Under the pieces are notes generated by a model. The model searched no databases, had not been told where the DNA came from, and saw nothing but the letters and a program-made list of their open reading frames with translations. Both the position numbers and the translations under genes were made by a program. 37,925 nt of DNA, taken from positions 5,899-43,823 of the forward strand of contig VBJR01000216.1 of assembly GCA_005880175.1 (NCBI GenBank), written 5' to 3'. Origin of the DNA: Chloroflexota bacterium (lineage in GTDB: Bacteria > Chloroflexota > Dormibacteria > Dormibacterales > Dormibacteraceae). Below, piece after piece: positions 31,928-37,925 of this stretch (position 1 is the stretch's first letter; each line of letters opens with the position of its first letter).

Positions 31928-31964
31928 GGGCCAGGGTTCGAGCCCCAACCCGTTAACCTGGCCC
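31928..31964. promoter_or_regulatory. Inverted repeat in the divergent region before the ABC operon
   Basis: GGGCCAGG(g)TT (31928-31938) pairs with AACCTGGCCC (31955-31964) across a 16-base spacer. ATACTA (31991-31996) could be the -10 of the transporter operon. A sugar-responsive operator is one reading; no regulator gene is adjacent. Confidence 0.4.
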
Positions 31965-32009
31965 TAACCCGCCGCCCGCCTCGCCGTCGGATACTAAGCG
32001 GCTACCCCA

Positions 32010-32878
32010 GTGGATCCATCGGCCCCGATCGCCACCACCCCCACCGTCGCCGCCCGCGGCGGGGGACGGTCCGCAGTTCGTGCGTCGTTCGGCGGCTACG
32101 CGTTCATCGCGCCGGCGTGCCTGGTCCTGCTCGCGTTCCTGCTGGTCCCGGCGGTGTGAGTCTTCGGGCTGTCGCTGTTCCGCTGGGACCTGATCGCCAA
32201 CAACCCGACGTTCGTCGGCCTGGCCAACTTCGAGCGCCTGCTGCTCCGCGACGACCTGTGGTGGCGGTCGGTCCGCCAGACCGTCTACTACACGGCGGTC
32301 GCCGTGCCCGCCGGCATGGCGCTGGGCCTGCTCCTGGCGGTGCTGCTGGACGCGAAGCTGCCCGGCCGCCACCTGCTCCGGGGCGCGGTGTTCGCGCCGT
32401 ACGTCACGCCGTTCGTGGCCACGATCGTCATCTGGATCTGGATCTTCAACCCCGACTCATGCCGGCCATCATCATCTACGGCATCTGGCAGCACACGGGC
32501 CTCAACCTGGTCATCTACCTGGCCGGTCTGGCCAACATCCCGGCCGACCTGCAGGAGGCGGCCCGCGTGGACGGCGCCGGACCCTGGCGCGTCTTCTGGC
32601 GGATCACGTGGCCGCTCCTCTCCCCCACCACGTACTTCCTGCTGTTCATCAACCTGATCGGCTCGTTCAAGGTCACGGTGCCGGTGTACGTCTTCACCGA
32701 CAACACGGGCGGCCCCGACCAGGCCGCCGAGACGATCGGCTTCTACCTGTACCAGCAGGCGTTCGCGTTCTTCCACGCGGGCTACGCGGGCGCCATCTCG
32801 GTCGCGTTCTTCCTGCTGATCCTGGCGATCACCGGCATCCAGATGCGGTTCGCCTCACGCCGGGTCTTCTACACGTGA
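32010..32878 (+). pseudogene. Sugar ABC transporter permease (MalF/UgpA type), broken
   Basis: From GTG 32010 the frame reads a normal N-terminus with the first helix, then hits TGA at 32157-32159 in LVPAV-stop-VFGLSLFRWDL, exactly where the family has Trp (TGG). It continues through FVGLANF and VYYTAVAVPAGMALGLLLAV to WIWIFNPD, where the frame changes (about 32455-32460). It resumes as MPAIIIYGIWQHTGLN, EAARVDGAGPWRVFWRITWP (the EAA loop that contacts the ATPase) and ends VFYT at 32878. Relative to the family, about 25-30 residues between FNPD and AMPA are missing, so the frame change reflects an internal deletion. It is non-functional as written, unless the lesions are assembly errors. Confidence 0.82.
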
Positions 32879-33642
32879 CCCGGCGGCTGGCGGGGCTCGG
32901 CCTCCGCTACCTGCTGGCGGTGCCGCTGGCCGCCGCGTTCCTGTTCCCCTTCTACTGGATGCTGGTGCTGTCCCTGAACCGGCCCGACGCGATCCTGGAG
33001 TTCCCACCCCGGCTGTGGCCGCAGTGGCAGATCCAGAACTACGTCGAGGTGTGGCGGTTCGTGAACTGGCCAGGCCTGTTCGCCAACACCGTGCTGACGA
33101 CCGCCGGCCGGGTGCTGCTCGTGCTGGTCACGTCCACGCTGGCCGGCTACGCGTTCGCGTCGATGCGGTTCGTGGGCAGGGCGGCCGCGTTCGGGCTCGT
33201 GCTGGCCGTCTACATGGTGCCGACCGAGGTCACGCTGGTGCCCAACTACATCACGCTGTCGCACCTGGGCTGGCTGGACTCGTACCAGGCGCAGTTCGTG
33301 CCGCTGGCGGCCAGCGTGTTCGGCATCTTCCTCATGCGCCAGTACTTCCTGACGCTGCCGAAGGACCTGTGGGAGGCGGCCCAGCTCGACGGCTGCGGCC
33401 ACCTGCGCTACCTGTGGTCGATCGCCGCGCCGCTGGCCCGCCCGGCCCTGGTCACGATCGCGCTCCTCCAGTTCATCGAGGGCTGGAACGCGTTCCTGTG
33501 GCCGCTCATCGTCACGTCCACCGACCGCGTGCGGCCGCTCCAGGTCGGGCTCGCCGCGTTCAGCTTCACCGACTCGACCCGGCCCGAGCTGCTGGCGGCG
33601 GGGGCGTTCATGACGACCCTGCCGATCCTGCGTAGGAGACGG
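32875..33642 (+). pseudogene. Sugar ABC transporter permease (MalG/UgpE type), C-terminus lost and fused to the binding protein
   Basis: It starts at GTG 32875, overlapping the previous stop (GTGA). About 256 residues with five recognisable helices are present, including ANTVLTTAGRVLLVLVTSTL, EAAQLDGCGHLRYLWSIAAP (EAA loop) and WNAFLWPLIV. Homologues continue past TTLPIL with a last helix and a QRYFVRG-type tail. Here that part and the stop codon are missing, and the frame runs directly (RRRR) into the Met of the binding protein. A deletion of roughly 60-90 bases fits. A continuous frame therefore spans 32875-34941. The permease is probably impaired, lacking its sixth helix. Confidence 0.8.
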
Positions 33643-34941
33643 ATGCTGACGGCGGCGCTGGCCCTGCTGCTGGGCGCGGCCGCGTGCGGTGGGAGCAGCG
33701 GCGGTGGCGGGACGGCGACGGGGACCGCCGGGCAGCTGCCGGCGCTGAACCACCACGTGACGGTGAGCTTCTGGCACGCGATGGCGGGCGGGACGCAGAA
33801 GCCGACGCTGGAGGCGATCACGAAGGCGTTCAACGAGAGCCAGCCCAACGTCACGGTGAACCTGCAGGTCTACCCGGACTACGCGACGCTCCTCCAGAAG
33901 ACGCTGGCCGCCCTCGCCGCCGGCACCCCGCCGGACATGGCCCAGTGCTACGAGAACTGGGCCGCCAAGTTCAACCAGAGCAAGGCGCTGGCCGACCTGA
34001 CGCCGTACGTGAACGCGAAGGACGGGATGACGGCCGCCGACCTCAAGGACTACTGGCCGATCATGCTCAACGACGGCAAGCTGAGCGGCACGTACTACAT
34101 GTGGCCCTTCAACAAGTCGGACGCGGTCCTGTTCTACAACGCCGACATGTTCCGGGCGGCGGGCATCGACCACCCGCCGGCCACGTGGGACGAGTTCGCG
34201 GCCGACGCGAAGAAGCTGACCATCCCCGGCCAGCGCTGGGGCACGGACTTCAGCCTGGCCGGCGGCTACGAGAACGTCTGGGAGGCGATGAACACGGAGT
34301 TCGGCGGCTCGCTGCTGAACAAGGACCAGACGAAGTCCACGTTCAGCGCCGCGCCGGGCCAGCAGGCCATCCAGGTGTTCGCCGACCTGGTCAAGGGCGG
34401 ATACGCGCACCGGGTGCAGGGCTTCGAGGACGAGAACGACCTCGGCTCCCAGCACATCGGGATGATGGTCAACACGATCGCCGGCTACTCGTTCGTCTCG
34501 ACGGCGGTCGGCGGCAAGTTCGCGCTCAAGACAGCGCCGGTGCCGGCCGGCCCGAGGGGGTCCGCGGTCGAGATGTACGGCACGAACGCCTGCGTGTTCT
34601 CCAAGGCGTCCAGGGACGTGCAGCAGGGCGCGTTCCAGTTCATCAAGTACTTCACGAACGCCGGGAACACCGCGCAGTGGTCCCAGCAGACGGGCTACAT
34701 GCCGGTCCGCCAGTCGGCGTTCAAGTCGCTGCAGACCTCCTTCTACCCGCAGAACCCGAACCTGAAGGTCGCCGTGGACCAGCTGCCGCACGCGATGTTC
34801 GCGCCGTCGGTGTCGGTCTGGGACCAGTGCCAGACCGCGATCCTGACGGAGCTGGGCAACATCGTGGACGGCAGGAAGTCGGCCAAGCAGGGCCTCGACG
34901 ACGCGGCCAGGAAGGTGGACGACCTGCTGGCGACGGGCTGA
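33643..34941 (+). CDS. Extracellular sugar-binding lipoprotein (UgpB/MalE-like, family 1)
   Basis: 432 residues from ATG 33643, with AGGAG four to five bases upstream. A short signal peptide ends LLGAAAC, so C15 is the lipidated residue, followed by a Gly/Ser/Thr spacer. The body is a family 1 solute-binding fold: VTVSFWHAMAGGTQKPTLEA, LAALAAGTPPDMAQCYENWA, GTYYMWPFNKSDAVLFYNADMF, PATWDEFAADAKKL and a closing LTELGNIVDGRKSAKQGLDD. It would deliver a sugar or glycerol phosphate to the two permeases. The gene itself looks intact, but it can be read in frame from the truncated permease upstream. No ATPase gene is present nearby; a shared MsmX/UgpC-type ATPase elsewhere would be needed. Confidence 0.92.
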   Translation: MLTAALALLLGAAACGGSSGGGGTATGTAGQLPALNHHVTVSFWHAMAGGTQKPTLEAITKAFNESQPNVTVNLQVYPDYATLLQKTLAALAAGTPPDMAQCYENWAAKFNQSKALADLTPYVNAKDGMTAADLKDYWPIMLNDGKLSGTYYMWPFNKSDAVLFYNADMFRAAGIDHPPATWDEFAADAKKLTIPGQRWGTDFSLAGGYENVWEAMNTEFGGSLLNKDQTKSTFSAAPGQQAIQVFADLVKGGYAHRVQGFEDENDLGSQHIGMMVNTIAGYSFVSTAVGGKFALKTAPVPAGPRGSAVEMYGTNACVFSKASRDVQQGAFQFIKYFTNAGNTAQWSQQTGYMPVRQSAFKSLQTSFYPQNPNLKVAVDQLPHAMFAPSVSVWDQCQTAILTELGNIVDGRKSAKQGLDDAARKVDDLLATG

Positions 34942-34947
34942 GCCGAG

Positions 34948-34998
34948 TTCAACCGTGTCCACTCTGCCGAAGGCTGTCTCGGACGAGCTACGGTTGAA
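34948..34998. repeat. 9-bp inverted repeat after the binding-protein gene
   Basis: TTCAACCGT (34948-34956) and ACGGTTGAA (34990-34998) are perfect inverted copies 33 bases apart, lying between the transporter stop and the Nudix start. It could be an operator or a weak terminator. Confidence 0.4.
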
Positions 34999-35013
34999 TC
35001 CGGCTTGAGCCGA

Positions 35014-35640
35014 ATGTCGGACGGCACGCCGGAGATCGACGCGCTCGCCGCGGCGATCTCCGGCCGCCCGGCCCGATGGGAGCGTTCGCAGGCGGACCGG
35101 ATCCAGGCCGCGGTCTGCGTGCCGCTCCACCGCGGCGCCCGCGGCCTGGAGGTGTGGGCGATCAAGCGCGCGGAGGGCATGCGCCACCACGCCCGCGAGC
35201 TCGCGTTCCCGGGCGGGAAGCGCGACGACGGCGACGAGGATCTGCGCGACACGGCGCTGCGCGAGCTGGAGGAGGAGCTGGGCATCGCCCGCCACCAGGT
35301 GCGGGTGCTGGCCGCGATGGCCCGGGTCCCGACGGCGACCAGCCGGTTCACTCTGAACCCGTTCGTGGTGCTGGTGGCGGGCGACGCGGTGGCCGCGCCG
35401 CACGCGGGCGAGGTGGCGGTCCTGATCCGGATGCCGCTGGCGGACTTCTTCGGCGGCCGGGTCCCCTACCGGGCGGTCAGGCTCGGCGAGGGCCGGCTCT
35501 CCCCCATCTTCGACTTCGACGCGGGCTCGATGTACGGGGCCAGCGCGCACGTCCTGGACGAGGTCCTGCGCGCGTACGCCGGCGTCCACGGCCTGGCGTT
35601 CCCCGAGCCGGAGCTGACCGACCGCATCCCCTGGCAGTAG
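35014..35640 (+). CDS. Nudix hydrolase, CoA pyrophosphatase-like
   Basis: 208 residues from ATG 35014 (TTG 35005 would add three). The Nudix region reads FPGGKRDDGDEDLRDTALRE followed by LEEELGI, spaced as in the NudL/CoA pyrophosphatase family (FPGGKxxxxD...REAxEEIGL) with the metal-binding REXXEE. Upstream, AIKRAEGMRHHARELAFPGG loosely matches the CoA-specific NuCoA signature (LxxRxxxxxxHxGxxxFPGG) but lacks the Gly, so the substrate may differ. The C-terminal part (SPIFDFDAGSMYGASAHVLD) also fits NudL proteins. It stands alone after the ABC operon. Confidence 0.87.
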   Translation: MSDGTPEIDALAAAISGRPARWERSQADRIQAAVCVPLHRGARGLEVWAIKRAEGMRHHARELAFPGGKRDDGDEDLRDTALRELEEELGIARHQVRVLAAMARVPTATSRFTLNPFVVLVAGDAVAAPHAGEVAVLIRMPLADFFGGRVPYRAVRLGEGRLSPIFDFDAGSMYGASAHVLDEVLRAYAGVHGLAFPEPELTDRIPWQ

Positions 35641-35653
35641 CCGCGCGCCGACA

Positions 35654-36054
35654 GGCTAGCCCGAAGTTCCTGAGGGCGATCGTATGGGGCCGATCTCGCG
35701 ACGGCCGTGCAGATGTGGCCGGTACACCCGTGGTCTGTCCGAGCGCGTTTGAAGCACGAAGGCACAAAGAGCACGAAGACGCACGAAGCATCGGCCACCT
35801 GCTCACCCCACGAGCCGCGGGCTCCATTCAGCCAAGGCCGGTAGGGGTCGGAAAGCCGGGTCGAGGCCGAGCACCCTTCGTGCGTCTCCGTGGCCTTCGT
35901 GGCTTCGTGCCGCAACCTGGTCAGACCAGATCGCGCCACCCCGACTCGCTCCCAACGGCGCCACTGGAGGTCGTTCCGGGCGCTGTAGCCAGACCATGCA
36001 GCGCGAATCCGAATTCAACCAAGTTCACCGCAAGCAGGGAACTTCAGGCTAGCC
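35654..36054. mobile_element. 401-bp segment with 17-bp terminal inverted repeats, MITE-like
   Basis: GGCTAGCCCGAAGTTCC (35654-35670) and GGAACTTCAGGCTAGCC (36038-36054) are inverted copies with one mismatch. No coding gene lies between them. The segment contains the 200-bp repeat copy B. The right end includes the stop codon of the DinB-like gene. No clear target-site duplication is seen. It fills the 408-base gap between the convergent Nudix and DinB-like genes. Confidence 0.55.
35731..35932. repeat. 200-bp imperfect inverted-repeat element, copy B
   Basis: Left arm 35751-35788 repeats the 11+16+11 design of copy A: GAAGCACGAAG, a 16-base CACAAAG/CACGAA middle, then GACGCACGAAG. The inner block pairs with CTTCGTGCGTC (35876-35886); the outer block pairs over 8 of 11 bases (35903-35910). 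The end sequence GGTCTGTCC at 35732-35740 is like GTGATCTGTCC of copy A. It is 27 kb from copy A. Confidence 0.8.
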
Positions 36055-36531
36055 TTCGACGGCCCGGACCTGCTCGAGGTGCTCCTCCAGGTGGCCGATC
36101 AGGATGTTCTCCATCACCCAGCGGACGTCCACGTCCCGCTCCGGCCCGTCCGCGCCGCGGAACCGCACCCGCCGGTCCAGGTCGGCGTCGCGCATGTCGG
36201 CCAGCAGCGCCTCCAGGCGGGCCGCGCCCTGGTCGATCCGGGCCAGCAGACCGTCCTCGCCGGCCTCGCGGCCCGAGTCGATGCCCATGCGCCGCTGGGC
36301 CAGCCCGATCGCGTCGCGGCCCATCTCGGTGCCACCGTCGACCACCGCCCGCAGCTGGACGATCCAGAACGGCAGCATCTCGGCGACGTGGCCCAGGACG
36401 TTGCCGCGGTCCCAGCGCTCGCCGGTCCGCTCGTCGGCCGGCCCCGGCTGGCCCCAGCCCTCGTGGGGCAGCGACACGTACCCCCGCCGGACCGCCACGA
36501 CGCGCCCCTGGAAGTCCTCGATCTCGCCCAT
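36049..36531 (-). CDS. DinB-superfamily protein
   Basis: 160 residues from ATG 36531. The four-helix pattern of DinB/mycothiol-transferase-like proteins is visible: WDRGNVLGHVAEMLPFWIVQ with a metal-type histidine, LLARIDQGAARLEALLADM, and a last helix ILIGHLEEHLEQV with two more histidines spaced like the metal site. Members bind a divalent metal and often act as thiol transferases or isomerases; the function here is unknown. It lies 12 bases downstream of upp on the same strand. Its stop codon falls within the right terminal repeat of the MITE-like segment. Confidence 0.78.
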   Translation of the reverse strand: MGEIEDFQGRVVAVRRGYVSLPHEGWGQPGPADERTGERWDRGNVLGHVAEMLPFWIVQLRAVVDGGTEMGRDAIGLAQRRMGIDSGREAGEDGLLARIDQGAARLEALLADMRDADLDRRVRFRGADGPERDVDVRWVMENILIGHLEEHLEQVRAVEG

Positions 36532-36543
36532 GTCCCGTTCTCC

Positions 36544-37164
36544 TCAGACGGTGCCGAACAGCCGGTCACCGAAGTCGCCCAGCCCTGGCACGATGAAGGC
36601 CCGCTCGTCGAGGCCGCTGTCCAGGGCGGCGGTGAAGACATCCACCTGCGGGTGCCGCTCCTCCAGCGCCCGCACGCCCTCGGGCGCCGCCACGACGCAG
36701 ACCATCCGCGTGCCCACCCCGCCGGCGGCCTCGATGAGGTCCACCGCCTGCACGGCCGACCCGCCGGTGGCCAGCATGGGGTCGAGCAGCAGCGGCACCT
36801 TGCCGGCGAGCGGCGGCAGCTTGCGGTAGTAGATGCGGGCGATGGCGGTCTGCTCGTCGCGCTCGAGCCCGATGTAGCCGACGCTGACCTTCGGGAGCAG
36901 CTCCAGCACCGGGCCGAGGAGCCCGAGGCCGGCCCGCAGCACCGGGATCGCGACGACCTCGCCCGCGACCCGCGTCGCCGCCGCCTCCGCCAGCGGCGTG
37001 CGGACGGTGCCCTCGACGATGGGCAGGTCGCGCGTCGCCTCGTAGAGGAGCAGCGTGATCGCCTGGCGCGCCAGCGACCGGAACTCCTCGGGCGAGGTGC
37101 GCTCGTCGCGGAGGCCCGCCAGGCAGTGCTGGACGACCGGGTGCCGGCTAACGTGCAGCGCCAC
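36544..37164 (-). CDS. upp: Uracil phosphoribosyltransferase
   Basis: 206 residues from GTG 37164. It makes UMP from uracil and PRPP. Family signatures are PVLRAGLGLLGPVLELLP, LLLDPMLATGGSAVQAV (PRPP loop) and the uracil-binding end DERAFIVPGLGDFGDRLFGT. Length is standard. It overlaps the uridine phosphorylase gene by 17 bases, so the two are surely co-expressed: the phosphorylase frees uracil and this enzyme recovers it. Confidence 0.97.
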   Translation of the reverse strand: MALHVSRHPVVQHCLAGLRDERTSPEEFRSLARQAITLLLYEATRDLPIVEGTVRTPLAEAAATRVAGEVVAIPVLRAGLGLLGPVLELLPKVSVGYIGLERDEQTAIARIYYRKLPPLAGKVPLLLDPMLATGGSAVQAVDLIEAAGGVGTRMVCVVAAPEGVRALEERHPQVDVFTAALDSGLDERAFIVPGLGDFGDRLFGTV

Positions 37165-37912
37165 GGTCTCGCTCGATCAGACGCCGGACGGCGTCCACGG
37201 CCACGCCGATGAGGCGGTCCATGGCCGACGGGTCCAGGTGGTGGATCTCGCCCGCGCCCAGCTCGTCCACGCAGAGCAGGATGACGCCGGCCCGCCAGCC
37301 GCGCAGCGCGCTGACGACCAGCAGCGTGGACGACTCCATGTCGTTGGCGACGACGCCGGCCCGCGTCCACATCTCCAGCTCGGCGCGCAGCTCGGCCGGG
37401 CGGGGCAGGCGCTCCGGCAGCAGGTCCGCGTACAGGGCGTCCACGCTCCGGATCACGCCCAGGTGGTGGGGCACGCCGGCGGCGCTGGCCGCCTCCGCGC
37501 ACGCCGTCACCACCTCGTGCGACGCGATGGCCGGGTACTCCCGGGGCACGTACGCGTCGGGCGTGCCCTCGCTGCGCACCGCGCCCGTGGCGATGACCAG
37601 GTCGCCCATCCGGATGCCGGGCTGGCCGCCGCCGCACGTGCCGACGCGCAGGAACGTGTGGATGCCGAGCTCGCCCAGCTCCTCGACCGCGATCGCCATG
37701 GATGGCCCGCCGATGCCGCTGGAGCACGTCGAGACCGGCGTGTCGGCGACGCGCCCGGTGAACGTGCGGAACTCCCGCGACCAGGCCCGCTCCTCGGCCG
37801 CCTCCAGGTGACGGGCGATCAGCTCCGTGCGGAAGGGATCCCCGGGGACGAGCACGTACTGGCCGACCTCGCTGGCGACCAGTCCGACGTGGTATTTGCG
37901 CTGCTCCGCCAC
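37148..37912 (-). CDS. udp: Uridine phosphorylase / nucleoside phosphorylase
   Basis: 254 residues from GTG 37912, 13 bases from the window edge. It cleaves uridine (or a related nucleoside) with phosphate to a base and ribose 1-phosphate. Family marks are VLVPGDPFRTELIARHL, STCSSGIGGPSMAIAVEEL, FLRVGTCGGGQPGIRMGDLV and the ribose-binding VANDMESSTLLV, with the catalytic Asp/Glu region LLCVDELG. It is coupled to upp. An earlier start outside the window cannot be excluded, but the family normally begins where this GTG lies. Confidence 0.94.
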   Translation of the reverse strand: MAEQRKYHVGLVASEVGQYVLVPGDPFRTELIARHLEAAEERAWSREFRTFTGRVADTPVSTCSSGIGGPSMAIAVEELGELGIHTFLRVGTCGGGQPGIRMGDLVIATGAVRSEGTPDAYVPREYPAIASHEVVTACAEAASAAGVPHHLGVIRSVDALYADLLPERLPRPAELRAELEMWTRAGVVANDMESSTLLVVSALRGWRAGVILLCVDELGAGEIHHLDPSAMDRLIGVAVDAVRRLIERDRGAAR

Positions 37913-37925
37913 GGCGGAGAAGTGT

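Noticed and set aside
31921..31964. Possible tRNA 3' half because of GGTTCGAGCCCC
   Set aside because: The T-arm would have only three or four pairs, and no acceptor, anticodon or D-arm pairing can be built from the surrounding bases; it reads better as an inverted repeat.
32157..32159. Programmed recoding of TGA as Trp or selenocysteine
   Set aside because: The family residue is Trp, not Cys or Sec; no SECIS-like hairpin is evident, and the same gene has a second lesion, so a nonsense mutation is simpler.

Overview
This is a very GC-rich bacterial chromosome segment. Genes are tightly packed, often overlap by 1-17 bases, and use many GTG and TTG starts. Several genes appear to be translated from leaderless or nearly leaderless transcripts. 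The content (a SCO6880-type secretion ATPase cluster, deoC next to two aldehyde dehydrogenase genes, an XRE-TPR regulator, a PadR regulator with a membrane partner, DUF1028, a LarA-like enzyme, a fatty acyl-CoA reductase fused to a HAD phosphatase) fits a soil-type high-GC lineage such as Chloroflexota/Dormibacterota or Actinomycetota. The sequence alone does not settle which. There is no rRNA, tRNA, CRISPR array, transposase or phage gene.

Layout. (1) 1-713: the end of a secreted kelch-repeat protein. (2) 819-8372: a membrane Ser/Thr kinase-like receptor whose catalytic motifs are degenerate (HGN and DFC in place of HRD and DFG), divergent from a compact type IV secretion-like operon: pilin-like two-helix protein, lipoprotein, polytopic membrane protein, SCO6880-like protein, VirB4-like ATPase and CHAP hydrolase. 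(3) 8390-8586: a 200-bp inverted-repeat element. (4) 8670-12072: deoC plus an active-type and a catalytically dead short aldehyde dehydrogenase, which together resemble a split ALDH16. (5) 12078-14819: XRE-TPR regulator, then a PadR regulator with a 34-bp palindromic operator and a co-encoded membrane protein. (6) 14842-20175, all minus: DUF1028, HAD and IF-1; then PlsC, Lon-N domain, ECF sigma and a putative membrane anti-sigma/sensor. (7) 20330-25760, all minus: an alcohol dehydrogenase plus LarA-like operon, and the FAR-HAD fusion, with copies of a second repeat family in the gaps. (8) 25816-28335: a 35-residue membrane miniprotein, a hypothetical anchored protein, a zinc-type dehydrogenase and SurE. 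(9) 28388-31901, minus: MBL-fold protein, FtsH and a stand-alone GreA C-terminal domain. (10) 32010-34941: a sugar ABC transporter operon with a nonsense codon, an internal deletion and a fused permease/binding-protein junction. (11) 35014-37912: Nudix hydrolase, a second 200-bp repeat nested inside 17-bp terminal inverted repeats, DinB-like protein, upp and uridine phosphorylase.

The strongest unusual signals are the kinase-like receptor beside a relaxase-free secretion locus, two families of structured intergenic repeats, the near-perfect PadR palindrome over the -10 element, and a cluster of frame lesions (pilin, Lon-N protein, beta-propeller sensor, ABC permeases). Some of the lesions sit in homopolymers and may be sequencing errors rather than biology.
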